A stretch of DNA of 64,000 bases from Euryarchaeota archaeon UBA557 (GCA_002503285.1 DARI01000002.1:219569-283568); one strand, 5' to 3'; shown: positions 45,163 to 53,421, counted from the first letter of the stretch. Notes: a model not told the origin generated them from the letters alone. Translations and numbers: made by a program.

Positions 45163-46791
45163 ATGACTCATGTTCTCGAGACAGGTTTTGAAATTATAGA
45201 AAGTGAAAATCCAAAGGGTAGGGCGAAGATCCGAGGGTACAATATAATCAATGGTGAATTGAGACAATCAAGTGATGGGGAAAAATTTGAAAGTTTTAAT
45301 CCAGCATTGTTAAAGGATTGCTTAGGAGAATTTCCTCTATCCTCAAAAGAAGATGTGCACGATGCAATCAGTGCTGCAACAGAAGCATTTGGATCTTGGT
45401 CATCGACTCCGGCCCCAACTAGAGGCCAAATAATTGGAAATATGGGTAGATTATTGATGCAATATAAGGATGACATAGTACGATTAGAGACTAGAGAGAT
45501 AGGAAAAACATTGAAAGAAAGTGCTGGTTCAGTGCAAGAAGCGATTGATACATGTCTCTTCTTTCAATCTGAAGGCCGTCGACTTTATGGGCAAACAGTG
45601 AATTCAGAATTACCCGATAAAGAATTATTTACGTATAGGCGACCATTGGGGGTCTGTGGGATAATTAATGCATGTAATTTCCCAGCAGCGGTCCCATTTT
45701 GGAAAATGATACCTGCAATTATGTGTGGAAATACGTGTGTTTGGAAATCTCCACAAGATGCGCCTCTTCTTTCTTTTATGCTTGCAAGAATTATGCATGA
45801 GGCTGGATTACCAAATGGAGTAATTAATCTAGTTCATGGCAAGGGTAGTGGAGCAGGCCAGTACCTTGTTGATGCAGTGGATGAGGGATTAGTGAATAAA
45901 ATTAGCTTCACTGGAAGTACTTCGGTAGGAAAAATGATTGGAGAAGTTTGTGGTAGGAATCTAGTATCAGCTAGTTTAGAATTGGGGGGCAAAAATCCCT
46001 TAGTAATAATGCCAAGTGCGGATCTTGAGAATGCAATTGAAGGCGCATATTGGGCAGGCTTTGGCACTGCAGGGCAAAGATGTACAAGCCTAGGTAATTT
46101 AATCATTCATGAGGACATATATGACGAATTTGTTAATAAATTAATGGACAAAGTAAGATCCACCACAATAGGAGATTCTATGGAGTACGATGGAGTACTA
46201 TATGGGCCAATGTTATCTGAAAGATATGCAATTGATTTTCTTAAAGCATTAGAGATGTGTGACTCTAGTGGTGCGACTAAATTATGGGGTAATGGAAGGA
46301 TTACAACAGAAAATAAACCTGATAATTTCCTTGGAACTCCAGAGGAAGGAGTTTACATGTGGCCACATGTTTATTCAAATGTGACTGAAGATATGGAATG
46401 TTTTCATGAAGAAATTTTTGGACCTGCGATTACTTTGGTGAAGGCAACTGATTTCGAACATGCATTACATCTAGCCAATGCATCTCCATATGGATTATCC
46501 AGTGCAATATACACTAATGATAGACTAGAAGCATATAGATTTAAGACGGGAATTAAGGCTGGAATGACTGGCATAAATAATTCTACAACAGGTGCGGAAG
46601 CCCACCTTCCTTTTGGAGGAGTTAAAGGTAGTGGAAATGGCACACGAGAATCTGGAATATGGGTCATAGAATCATACTCATATTGGCATGCTGTAAATGA
46701 TGAATTATCTGGTAAATTACAACTTGCCCAAATGGATGTAGAAGAAATAGATTTCATAGAAGCAGATGTTGATTATTCGGCTTTGTCCTAA
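45163..46791 (+). CDS. NAD(P)-dependent aldehyde dehydrogenase
   Basis: A 542-residue aldehyde dehydrogenase that oxidises an aldehyde to the acid. The nucleotide-binding FTGSTSVGKMIGEV, catalytic Glu in LELGGKNPLVI, catalytic Cys in GTAGQRCTSLGN and the closing HEEIFGPAITLVK and PFGGVKGSGNGTRESG are all intact. The C-terminal block and overall length resemble ALDH7-like and related semialdehyde dehydrogenases, but the substrate cannot be fixed. It is divergent from cdc48 (118-base gap), and its stop overlaps the stop of the tiny convergent zinc-ribbon gene. Confidence 0.9.
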   Translation: MTHVLETGFEIIESENPKGRAKIRGYNIINGELRQSSDGEKFESFNPALLKDCLGEFPLSSKEDVHDAISAATEAFGSWSSTPAPTRGQIIGNMGRLLMQYKDDIVRLETREIGKTLKESAGSVQEAIDTCLFFQSEGRRLYGQTVNSELPDKELFTYRRPLGVCGIINACNFPAAVPFWKMIPAIMCGNTCVWKSPQDAPLLSFMLARIMHEAGLPNGVINLVHGKGSGAGQYLVDAVDEGLVNKISFTGSTSVGKMIGEVCGRNLVSASLELGGKNPLVIMPSADLENAIEGAYWAGFGTAGQRCTSLGNLIIHEDIYDEFVNKLMDKVRSTTIGDSMEYDGVLYGPMLSERYAIDFLKALEMCDSSGATKLWGNGRITTENKPDNFLGTPEEGVYMWPHVYSNVTEDMECFHEEIFGPAITLVKATDFEHALHLANASPYGLSSAIYTNDRLEAYRFKTGIKAGMTGINNSTTGAEAHLPFGGVKGSGNGTRESGIWVIESYSYWHAVNDELSGKLQLAQMDVEEIDFIEADVDYSALS

Positions 46792-46898
46792 AGGAAAGGT
46801 TCGCCGCATTCCGGGCATGGAATAGTTGGCAGCCATACCCCAGGCATAAAGCCACAATTTATGCAAATTGAAGTTTCAATGTCCCCTAATCCAACCAT
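46788..46898 (-). CDS. 36-residue zinc-ribbon protein
   Basis: A short frame in the gap between the aldehyde dehydrogenase and sdhC. The protein is 36 residues with two classical zinc knuckles, ICINCGF and PCPECGEPF, sixteen residues apart, and little else. ATG is at 46898-46896, the TAG stop shares four bases (CTAA) with the convergent dehydrogenase stop. A TATA element (TTTTATAA, rc of 46923-46930) lies 24 bases before the ATG, the spacing expected for a leaderless archaeal transcript. Together these make it a credible gene although too short for routine calling. It could bind nucleic acid or be a rubredoxin-like fragment. Confidence 0.65.
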   Translation of the reverse strand: MVGLGDIETSICINCGFMPGVWLPTIPCPECGEPFL

Positions 46899-46922
46899 TG
46901 ATACATAATATTGAAAAGATAC

Positions 46923-46930
46923 TTATAAAA
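46923..46930. promoter_or_regulatory. TATA element, possibly bidirectional
   Basis: TTATAAAA on the plus strand reads TTTTATAA on the minus strand. In the minus direction it sits 24 bases before the ATG of the zinc-ribbon gene. In the plus direction it predicts a start near 46954, just before a 20-codon frame at 46961 and about 70 bases before sdhC. One palindrome-like element may thus serve both genes. Confidence 0.5.
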
Positions 46931-46960
46931 ATATTGAATAAAATATCTAAAAATTCTGTC

Positions 46961-47023
46961 ATGGAGAAAAGCAATCACTTATTTCCTCCCTGCTTTTGGG
47001 CCATACTATTGGGAAGATTTTAG
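46961..47023 (+). other. Possible 20-codon upstream reading frame before sdhC
   Basis: ATG 46961 opens 20 codons ending at TAG 47021-47023, one base before the sdhC ATG at 47025 and in a different frame. The peptide begins MEKSNHLFPPCFW. With the predicted transcription start near 46954 it would be the first open frame on the sdh transcript. Coupling of its stop to the sdhC start could regulate translation. A chance frame of this length is not rare, so the call is tentative. Confidence 0.3.
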
Positions 47024-47024
47024 G

Positions 47025-47825
47025 ATGTCAAATTCATTAAAACTTCCAATACAAAGAGGATTTGGAATCACAGATCGAGTAGACAAGTGGTGGACTGAAC
47101 CTTTTTGGATGGCTTTTGCACTTACTCTAACTCTCGTATACACTACATTCCGTGTAACACTGTGGGATGGTGAAATTCAATATGACAATCATAGAGTCAC
47201 TTCCCCAATCTTTTCTCCAGATGTTATTCATTTATTTGACTTGAAAACTCCAAATTGGATGAATTCTGCATTATTGATTTTATGGATCCCTTTTGGATTT
47301 AGAGGAACTTGTTATTACATGCGCAGAGTATATCATAGAGTATTCTTTCAAAATCCCACTGCCTGTGTAGTTTCCAAGCCAGAAATAAACTATCGCATTG
47401 GATACAAGGGTGAAACTGGATTATTCATATTAAACAATATTCACAGGTACATGTTGTATCTAGCAATAATAATACTATCAATGAAGATTTTTGACGTGTA
47501 CCATACTATGCATTTTTTTAATGGTACTGAAAAAGAAGGTTTTGGGATATCAGTTGGAACGGTAGTTCTCGCCGTAGAATCAATTTTATTATTGATGTAT
47601 GTTGGCTCTTGCCATGCTTTTAGACATTTATTTGGAGGAAGTATGAATCAATGGCGAGGCGGAATTTCCGGTATTATGGGTGGAATATATATCAAAATTA
47701 GCAATATAAATGTTGATCATTCTTTTTGGTTTTGGACCAGCTTAGGGATGGTTTTCATCGGAGACTTGTTTGTTTGGGCCGTGGCTGAAGGAATTATTCC
47801 CGACCCTTATATCATAATTATCTGA
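47025..47825 (+). CDS. sdhC: Succinate dehydrogenase, membrane cytochrome b subunit
   Basis: A 266-residue membrane anchor with about five spans (roughly 27-45, 74-93, 135-156, 172-193, 228-252) and several His in or near spans (HRYMLYL, VYHTMHFF, SCHAFRHLF) that can bind heme and quinone. A single large anchor of five spans resembles the fused type-B subunit, and no separate sdhD is seen. It leads the sdhCAB operon. Upstream lies a TATA element and a short reading frame. Function as electron path from SdhB to the quinone pool is from its position and the His pattern. Confidence 0.85.
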   Translation: MSNSLKLPIQRGFGITDRVDKWWTEPFWMAFALTLTLVYTTFRVTLWDGEIQYDNHRVTSPIFSPDVIHLFDLKTPNWMNSALLILWIPFGFRGTCYYMRRVYHRVFFQNPTACVVSKPEINYRIGYKGETGLFILNNIHRYMLYLAIIILSMKIFDVYHTMHFFNGTEKEGFGISVGTVVLAVESILLLMYVGSCHAFRHLFGGSMNQWRGGISGIMGGIYIKISNINVDHSFWFWTSLGMVFIGDLFVWAVAEGIIPDPYIIII

Positions 47826-47834
47826 GGTATTTTA

Positions 47835-49661
47835 ATGGATGAAAAATATATAATTCACGAACACGATGTTGTGATAATTGGCGCAGGAGGAGCTGGACTT
47901 AGGGCAGCTATTGAGGCCAGTAAGAGTGGAGTAAGTGTTGCTATGATTTGTAAATCGATGCTTGGTAAAGCCCATACTGTGATGGCTGAAGGAGGAGCTG
48001 CTGCTGCATTAGGAAATAAAGATCCAAGAGATAATTGGAAAATTCACTTTAGAGATACAATGAAAGGCGGCAAATACCTCAATGACTGGAGGATGGCAAA
48101 AATACACGCTCAACAGGCACCTGATAGAATTAGAGAATTAGAAACATGGGGTGCTGTTTTCGATAGGACTGAAAAGGGACTTACAAATCAAAGAAATTTT
48201 GGAGGCCATACTTACCCACGGCTAGCGCACATTGGAGATGCGACTGGACTGGAACTTATACGGACATTACAAGAGAAGGGCGTACACATGGGAATGGACA
48301 TATTCATGGAATTTACTGTTCGTAAAATCTTCAAGACAGATGGTAAAGTATCTGGTTGCTTTGCATATAATAGAAATGATGGTACTTTGCACGTTTTCAA
48401 GGCTAAAACAATTGTTATGGCAACTGGAGGCGCAACAAGATGTTGGGAAGTTTGTTCTGGATCTTGGGAATATACCGGGGAAGGTTATGCCCTAGCATAC
48501 TGGGCAGGTGCTGAAATGGGAGATATGGAGTTCATTCAATTTCACCCAACAGGCATGATATGGCCACCCTCGGTCAAGGGCATCTTGGTTACAGAAGGTG
48601 TTCGTGGCGAAGGAGGCATGTTAACTAATTCTGAAGGTAATAGATTTATGTTTGAATATGTCCCTGAAATGTATAAAGACGAATTTGCAGAAACCGAAGA
48701 GGAAGCGTTGGAATGGGTTTCCGAAATAGTTAGTGGAAAATTAGCAACCGTAAGAAGGCCTCCTGAATTACTAACGAGAGATGTTGTTGCAAAGGCCATA
48801 AATGCTGAAAGAGATGCTGGAAGATCGAGTGAACATGGTGGTGCATACCTAGATATCTCTTGGAGAAACCCTGAAGAAGTTAAGAAGAAATTACCTGGAA
48901 TGTATCATCAGTTCAAAGAATTGGCTGCAGTAGACATAACAACTGAAAAAATGGAAGTTGGGCCAACCGCGCATTATGTAATGGGTGGCATAATAGTTGA
49001 TCCTGAAACCCAGGAAACTACGGTCCCTAGAATGTATGCAGCAGGAGAAGCCGCTACAGGACTACATGGTGCAAATAGGTTAGGAGGAAATTCATTATCT
49101 GACTTGATTGTTTTTGGAAAAATAGCCGGAGGTTATGCTGCAAAAAGAGCCAAAGAAATAGAATATTTTTCCATTATTGACGAATCTGAAATTGATAAGG
49201 CGATTGAAGATACTTTGGCACCCCTTAATAGAGAAAGTGGTGAAAACCCTGCAAAAGTTGTTGAAGATTTAAGAGAAATGATGCAGAACAAAGTAGGAAT
49301 AATACGTACGGAAAGTTTGCTCAAAGAAGCTTTATTGGATCTGAATGAATTAGAAATTCGCGGAAGGAATACCTCATCAGGAAATAGTAGAATATACAAC
49401 CCTGGGTGGCATCAATCTTTAGAAATTGATGCAATGATAGATGTCAGTAGAATGTGTACATTGGCTGCCCTCCATAGGGAAGAATCTCGAGGCGGGCACA
49501 CCAGGGAAGATTTTCCAGTTCCAGATTACAAATATTGGGGGAAAATGAACAGTGTGATTACCCAAAAAGATGTTATGGCTATTGAGCATCGTAGGTACCC
49601 TCCAATGGATGAAGACTTGAAAAAATTATTAGATGCGGACGATTTTCATGAGGAGGAGTAA
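47835..49661 (+). CDS. sdhA: Succinate dehydrogenase/fumarate reductase flavoprotein subunit
   Basis: A 608-residue FAD subunit that oxidises succinate to fumarate. Motifs: dinucleotide loop VVIIGAGGAGLRAAIEA (12-28), likely covalent-FAD His H47 in KAHTVMAEGGAAAALGN, active-site HPTG in EFIQFHPTGMIWP, GVRGEGGMLTN, and the closing HGANRLGGNSLSDL. Length and motifs are normal. A GAGG site lies at 47824-47827. The reading frame ends with an Asp-His-Glu-Glu-Glu tail whose codons double as the ribosome-binding site of sdhB. Confidence 0.95.
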   Translation: MDEKYIIHEHDVVIIGAGGAGLRAAIEASKSGVSVAMICKSMLGKAHTVMAEGGAAAALGNKDPRDNWKIHFRDTMKGGKYLNDWRMAKIHAQQAPDRIRELETWGAVFDRTEKGLTNQRNFGGHTYPRLAHIGDATGLELIRTLQEKGVHMGMDIFMEFTVRKIFKTDGKVSGCFAYNRNDGTLHVFKAKTIVMATGGATRCWEVCSGSWEYTGEGYALAYWAGAEMGDMEFIQFHPTGMIWPPSVKGILVTEGVRGEGGMLTNSEGNRFMFEYVPEMYKDEFAETEEEALEWVSEIVSGKLATVRRPPELLTRDVVAKAINAERDAGRSSEHGGAYLDISWRNPEEVKKKLPGMYHQFKELAAVDITTEKMEVGPTAHYVMGGIIVDPETQETTVPRMYAAGEAATGLHGANRLGGNSLSDLIVFGKIAGGYAAKRAKEIEYFSIIDESEIDKAIEDTLAPLNRESGENPAKVVEDLREMMQNKVGIIRTESLLKEALLDLNELEIRGRNTSSGNSRIYNPGWHQSLEIDAMIDVSRMCTLAALHREESRGGHTREDFPVPDYKYWGKMNSVITQKDVMAIEHRRYPPMDEDLKKLLDADDFHEEE

Positions 49662-49663
49662 TT

Positions 49664-50428
49664 GTGACTGAAGATATTACTTTCAAGATTTTTCGTGGAG
49701 AACCCGATAATGATGGCAACATCATTGGTGAAATGGTAGATTATACTGTACCAATGGATGACGGCATGGTAGTCTTAGACGTGATACATAGAATACAAGC
49801 TGAACATGCTCCAGATTTAGCTTGTAGATGGAACTGTAAAGCAGGTAAATGCGGGTCCTGTTCAGCCGAAGTAAACGGCAAGCCTCGCCTTATGTGCATG
49901 ACCAGAATGGAAGACATATTAGAAGAAACTGAAGAAGGTGAGCCCATTTTAGTAAAACCAATGCAAGCATTCCCTTTAACCAGGGACTTAGTTACAGACA
50001 CGTCATGGGCATATGAAATGAATAAAAAAATGGTTCCAATAAATGGTCCAGAAGAATTAGATTGGAATTTCAATCAGAGGGAAGCAAATAGGATTCAAGA
50101 ATTTAGATCTTGTATCGAATGTATGTTGTGTGTAAATACATGCCATGTATTGAGGGAACATGAAAAGTTTGATGAATTTGCAGGCCCGAGATTTTTTGTT
50201 CGATTGGCGGGATTAGAGATGCATCCTTTGGATACTGAAAATAGAATTCCGGAAATAAAAGAAGATTTTGGAATAGGTTATTGCAATATTACCAGATGTT
50301 GTACAGATGTATGCCCTGCAGGAATAAATATCACAGATAATGCCATAATTCCATTAAAAGAAAGAGTAGTGACAGAATATTACGATCCTTTAGCAATATT
50401 AGCTAAAAAATTAGGAATAAGAAAATAA
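49664..50428 (+). CDS. sdhB: Succinate dehydrogenase iron-sulfur subunit
   Basis: A 254-residue protein with three cluster sites: a [2Fe-2S] ferredoxin site in CRWNCKAGKCGSC plus a later Cys in PRLMC, and ferredoxin-type clusters in CIECMLCVNTCHVL and CNITRCCTDVCPAGI. The start is GTG 49664, with GAGGAGGAG overlapping the end of sdhA. It passes electrons from FAD to the membrane subunit. The gene is the last of sdhCAB, with MC1 converging four bases away. Confidence 0.95.
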   Translation: MTEDITFKIFRGEPDNDGNIIGEMVDYTVPMDDGMVVLDVIHRIQAEHAPDLACRWNCKAGKCGSCSAEVNGKPRLMCMTRMEDILEETEEGEPILVKPMQAFPLTRDLVTDTSWAYEMNKKMVPINGPEELDWNFNQREANRIQEFRSCIECMLCVNTCHVLREHEKFDEFAGPRFFVRLAGLEMHPLDTENRIPEIKEDFGIGYCNITRCCTDVCPAGINITDNAIIPLKERVVTEYYDPLAILAKKLGIRK

Positions 50429-50431
50429 AAA

Positions 50432-50695
50432 TTAAATCCTATCAATTCGGATTTTCTTAACATTTGCTTTATTAATTTTATCAGGTAACCAATCAGGAGC
50501 ACTTGCCGGTTTTGCAACCATTTTTTTCTCACCTGTGAAAACATGCACACGATTAGTACCTCTCTCTCTGAGGCTTATGTCGGTCTCCCCTCTAGAGGCT
50601 GCTTTCAATGCTGCACCTCGGGGGTGTTTACTATGGAAAACTTGAGTAGTGTCATTTCCATCTTTCATTAAAACAAAATATTTCTTTTCATTCAT
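50432..50695 (-). CDS. Archaeal chromatin protein MC1
   Basis: An 87-residue DNA-bending chromosomal protein of the MC1 family, known from Methanosarcina, Halobacteria and some Thermoplasmatota. The pattern is FVLMKDGNDTTQVFHSKHPR, ALKAASRG, SLRERGTNRVHVFTGEKK and APDWLPDKINKANVKK, matching MC1 throughout. It binds DNA as a monomer and compacts it. The gene is monocistronic, converging on sdhB, with a perfect 7-base hairpin 10 bases before its start. Confidence 0.93.
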   Translation of the reverse strand: MNEKKYFVLMKDGNDTTQVFHSKHPRGAALKAASRGETDISLRERGTNRVHVFTGEKKMVAKPASAPDWLPDKINKANVKKIRIDRI

Positions 50696-50705
50696 TATCG
50701 TATCT

Positions 50706-50723
50706 CCAAATCTTTGGATTTGG
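50706..50723 (-). promoter_or_regulatory. Perfect hairpin in the MC1 leader
   Basis: CCAAATC (50706-50712) and GATTTGG (50717-50723) are perfect 7-base arms around TTTG, 10 bases before the MC1 start. The element could be an operator on DNA or a hairpin in the short 5' leader that affects initiation. Some control of an abundant chromatin protein is plausible, but none is shown. Confidence 0.4.
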
Positions 50724-50798
50724 TATTAGATAATTAACTTTTGGGCAATTAAACGATGTACTGTGCCCCTATTGTAAGTAAATGAATTACAAGAGTTT

Positions 50799-51032
50799 TT
50801 AAAATTCTGCGCATGCTAAGGTTTTAGTATTGAATATTCCATCAATTGGACGGATTGAGGATACGACTAAGCCAGCAATAATTCCAATCCCTTCGGCTTC
50901 TATCTTTACGATTATATCATAATCACCAAAAAGATGATTTATATCTGAAATAAAATCTAGTTTTGATAATTTTTCAAAGACATTCGATTCTGAGCCTGGT
51001 TCAACATTAATTAGAACGTAACTGGACGACAT
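50799..51032 (-). CDS. Stand-alone Lrp/AsnC ligand-binding (RAM) domain protein
   Basis: A 77-residue protein equal to the C-terminal RAM domain of Lrp/AsnC regulators: strand YVLINVEPGSESNVFEKLS, the GDYDIIVKIEA core motif, and VVSSIRPIDGIFNTKTL at the end. There is no DNA-binding helix-turn-helix, so it may sense an amino acid and act on a full-length partner. It is divergent from the macro-domain gene, and the two start regions carry mirrored sequences. Confidence 0.88.
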   Translation of the reverse strand: MSSSYVLINVEPGSESNVFEKLSKLDFISDINHLFGDYDIIVKIEAEGIGIIAGLVVSSIRPIDGIFNTKTLACAEF

Positions 51033-51133
51033 ATTTCACTCGAAGAGGTAAAAGCGCATCAAGTCTTCGCTCAATAATGAGTTCATTATATGCGATGAGT
51101 AGATATCCGATGACCTCTTCTCGATGAAATATG
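51030..51133. promoter_or_regulatory. Mirrored leader sequences between RAM and macro-domain genes
   Basis: The 20-21 bases ending in each ATG are nearly the same. On the plus strand, 51113-51133 reads ACCTCTTCTCGATGAAATATG. On the minus strand, the reverse of 51030-51049 reads ACCTCTTCGAGTGAAATATG. The two arms thus form an inverted repeat separated by 63 bases that includes both start codons. Such symmetry suggests a shared operator or a shared leader signal that ties the two genes. Confidence 0.7.
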
Positions 51134-51772
51134 GCGGAAGTTGTTATAGTCAGAGAATGTAAACATGGTCAAGTTAGAGTAGTATTTGGGAATATCACGA
51201 CCATAAAAGGTGACGTTATGGTCATCCCGGCCAATAATAGGCTTGCAGGTAGAGAGGGATTAGATGAAAGGATGCAGTTGGCTGCAGGACCTGAGTTAAG
51301 AGAATTCTGTACAAATATAGCAAAGGAGAGAAGAAAAGAAAATCTACAACCCTGTGGAGTTGGAGAAGCAGTTTCATCTCCCGGATTTAATTTACCAGCT
51401 GAGAATTTAGTTCATGTTGTCGGACCTGATTGCAGGAGACCAACGCAGGATAATTTTAGAAGAGAATTACTAAAAAATTCTTATGAGGCTTTATTTGAGG
51501 AAGTATCGAAATTGGAACCAAGGGAAACATTAGTTTTGCCTCCTCTTGGAATGGATGTCTTTGCATACCCACATAGAGAAGGTGCAAGAAAAACTATGGA
51601 AATAATACTAAAGTGGATGGACGCCGAAGAAGACCCTGGAGTAAGAATGGTTTTGATAGTTACTCATGAAGATAATTTTCTTAATAATATGAAAACAATT
51701 TACAGAGAAGGCGAAGATCAGATGCCAGGAATAGAAAGAACTAGAGATTTTAGAAAAGGTAAATTTGAGTAA
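51131..51772 (+). CDS. Macro-domain (ADP-ribose-binding) protein
   Basis: A 213-residue single macro-domain protein. The fold pattern is clear: VRVVFGNITTIKGDVMVIPANNRLAG, EGLDERMQLAAGPELREFC, CGVGEAVSSPGFNL and LVHVVGPDCR, with LVLPPLGMDVFAYPHREGAR in the phosphate-binding part. Macro domains bind or hydrolyse ADP-ribose, O-acetyl-ADP-ribose and related compounds. The C-terminal 20 residues are charged and extra to the domain. Divergent from the RAM gene with mirrored leader; it converges on the RNase H-fold gene with two bases between. Confidence 0.85.
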   Translation: MAEVVIVRECKHGQVRVVFGNITTIKGDVMVIPANNRLAGREGLDERMQLAAGPELREFCTNIAKERRKENLQPCGVGEAVSSPGFNLPAENLVHVVGPDCRRPTQDNFRRELLKNSYEALFEEVSKLEPRETLVLPPLGMDVFAYPHREGARKTMEIILKWMDAEEDPGVRMVLIVTHEDNFLNNMKTIYREGEDQMPGIERTRDFRKGKFE

Positions 51773-51774
51773 AT

Positions 51775-52533
51775 TTACTTAGAATGTAATTTAACCGCTT
51801 CAATTAGTGATAAGTTACCTATTGCAACTGAGATAGCTAAGTTTGAAGGGATAGTTGCTTTACCTTCACTAACAAGTCTACTTATTCTTTGTATTTCCCT
51901 AACTTCTCCCCTAGTTGGTACTATTTCTAATTTATCACAGATGAGAATTCCATGTTTCAGCCCTATACTCTTAGCGGAAGAAACATGATCATGCCTTGAA
52001 CCCAAAGATGTGTGTTTTTCATCTATTAATTGGACCTGAAAGTCATTATTTAGACATTCATTTACAATCCTATTAGAAATTGTCCTATGGCCATTTCCAA
52101 TTTTTATTAACGTCTTATCGGGAAATTTTGGAGATATTTGATTTACAGTATTTATTATTTCATCTATTACTTCATCCACTAATTCTAGTTGTTTCGAGCC
52201 AATTAATCTATCATCAGTAAACCAAGCCAAACCTGGCCTGGGACCTGAATCAACGCCAAAGGTCAGTATTTTGACGTCTGGTCCTGCCAATATTTTATTC
52301 AGAGTTTTGTTAACTACGTAATCAATATTATTGATGCTACATGCTACGCCATTAGGATCCTTAGAAGTGTTAACCTCTTCGGGGGTACCGAACCATAGGA
52401 GAGTGCCTATTGGAATTATTTGATTTATTTCTAATTGTATATGAGATATTTTTAAAGTTCGTAATTTTTTGATTAATCTGTATGCAAGTTGAAAATCTTT
52501 AGTGCGTATAACGACTAACGCCATATTAATCAA
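51775..52533 (-). CDS. Predicted RNase H-fold (RuvC/YqgF-like) protein
   Basis: A 252-residue protein whose central part looks like the RuvC/YqgF nuclease fold: first Asp in ILTFGVDSGPRPGLAWFTDD, a GNGH turn, the YqgF-like LIDEKHTSLGSR, and a terminal acid/His pair in RHDHVSSAKSIGL. These are the positions of the acidic active-site residues. About 90 N-terminal residues carry another small domain. Met4 (52524) is an equally good start. It is divergent from hjc by 36 bases or, with the preferred hjc start, about 140. It may resolve or trim nucleic-acid junctions; not established. Confidence 0.6.
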   Translation of the reverse strand: MINMALVVIRTKDFQLAYRLIKKLRTLKISHIQLEINQIIPIGTLLWFGTPEEVNTSKDPNGVACSINNIDYVVNKTLNKILAGPDVKILTFGVDSGPRPGLAWFTDDRLIGSKQLELVDEVIDEIINTVNQISPKFPDKTLIKIGNGHRTISNRIVNECLNNDFQVQLIDEKHTSLGSRHDHVSSAKSIGLKHGILICDKLEIVPTRGEVREIQRISRLVSEGKATIPSNLAISVAIGNLSLIEAVKLHSK

Positions 52534-52671
52534 CTATGGTGGCAGTGTATTAATTTAAACTATAAAATTATGAAAAATCCAATATATGACTATCTTAATA
52601 CCTCTAAAAAAAGTAGATTAAGTATTATTTGGATGCGATGTAGTCAAGTACCCTCACAATGCGCTTCACCC

Positions 52672-53253
52672 ATGGGAGTAAATTACGAGAGAGAGTTGAG
52701 ATGCGTTTTAGCTGGAGAACTCAAAGGAGTTAGGGCAATTATAAAATCCTGTACTGAAATTGAAAGAGCACAAATGATGCAGGTTTTAAAAAGGCCATTT
52801 CTAGTTGTTAGAGCCCCCGGCAGTGGTTCAGAAGGGACTGGTGATTTGTTAGTACTTAGGGGAGATATGTGTTTTCCAATTGAAGTTAAATCTTCGAAGA
52901 AAAATAAATTATATCTTTCAGGAAGAACTGTGGATCAATATAATTCTTTGAAAGAAGTCGGCAATAGATGTAATTTAATGCCTTTATATGCATATAGGCT
53001 GAAGGGCGTTCGTGGAGATAGTTGGAGAATAATGAGAGTTGAAGGAGTAAAACTTACAGGTAAATTAAGACAGGTTTCTAGAAAAATTCCTCCGTTACCC
53101 TTAACTAGAAATGGAACGCCATATTTAGGTTGGGAAAAGGGAATGCCATTAAATAGATTTATTGCATTAGTTTGTGGATCAGATAATTTACAAAATATTC
53201 AAAAGCCACTAACCGAATTTTTACCAGAGTTGCCTACTTTAATTCAATCCTGA
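52672..53253 (+). CDS. hjc: Holliday junction resolvase Hjc-like
   Basis: A nuclease-fold protein of the archaeal Hjc family, which cuts four-way DNA junctions. The catalytic pattern is E in VNYERELRCVLAG, D in GSEGTGDLLVL and E-x-K in FPIEVKSSKKNKLYL. From ATG 52672 (193 residues) the homologous sequence starts at once; an earlier ATG at 52570 would add 34 residues with no resemblance. An insertion of about 25 residues lies before the GSGSEGTGD strand, and about 70 residues after the core are unique. It lies near an RNase H-fold gene; RadA and Hel308 in the same window complete a recombination set. Confidence 0.85.
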   Translation: MGVNYERELRCVLAGELKGVRAIIKSCTEIERAQMMQVLKRPFLVVRAPGSGSEGTGDLLVLRGDMCFPIEVKSSKKNKLYLSGRTVDQYNSLKEVGNRCNLMPLYAYRLKGVRGDSWRIMRVEGVKLTGKLRQVSRKIPPLPLTRNGTPYLGWEKGMPLNRFIALVCGSDNLQNIQKPLTEFLPELPTLIQS

Positions 53254-53421
53254 TAGATTTTTCTCTATATTATTGAAGTTTTCTTCTAAATTGATAATTT
53301 TTGATTTAACACCTTCTAATTTAGCTTGATATAATATTTTCTCAACACTTTCTGATTTGATTTTTAATGATTTGTATGATGATTTAAGCATGTCATCAGC
53401 ATTATTAATTATCTTATCCAT
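53239..53421 (-). CDS. Short helical protein (60 aa)
   Basis: A 60-residue, highly charged, Lys/Glu/Asn-rich protein with heptad-like Leu/Ile spacing (SLKIKSESVEKILYQAKLEG and IINLEENFNNIEKNL), consistent with one or two long helices or a coiled coil. It begins with ATG 53421 after GCAGGTAC, a weak AGG site. Its 3' end overlaps the last 15 bases of the convergent hjc gene. No family recognised. It may be a real small gene, but composition alone could give such a frame. Confidence 0.45.
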   Translation of the reverse strand: MDKIINNADDMLKSSYKSLKIKSESVEKILYQAKLEGVKSKIINLEENFNNIEKNLSGLN

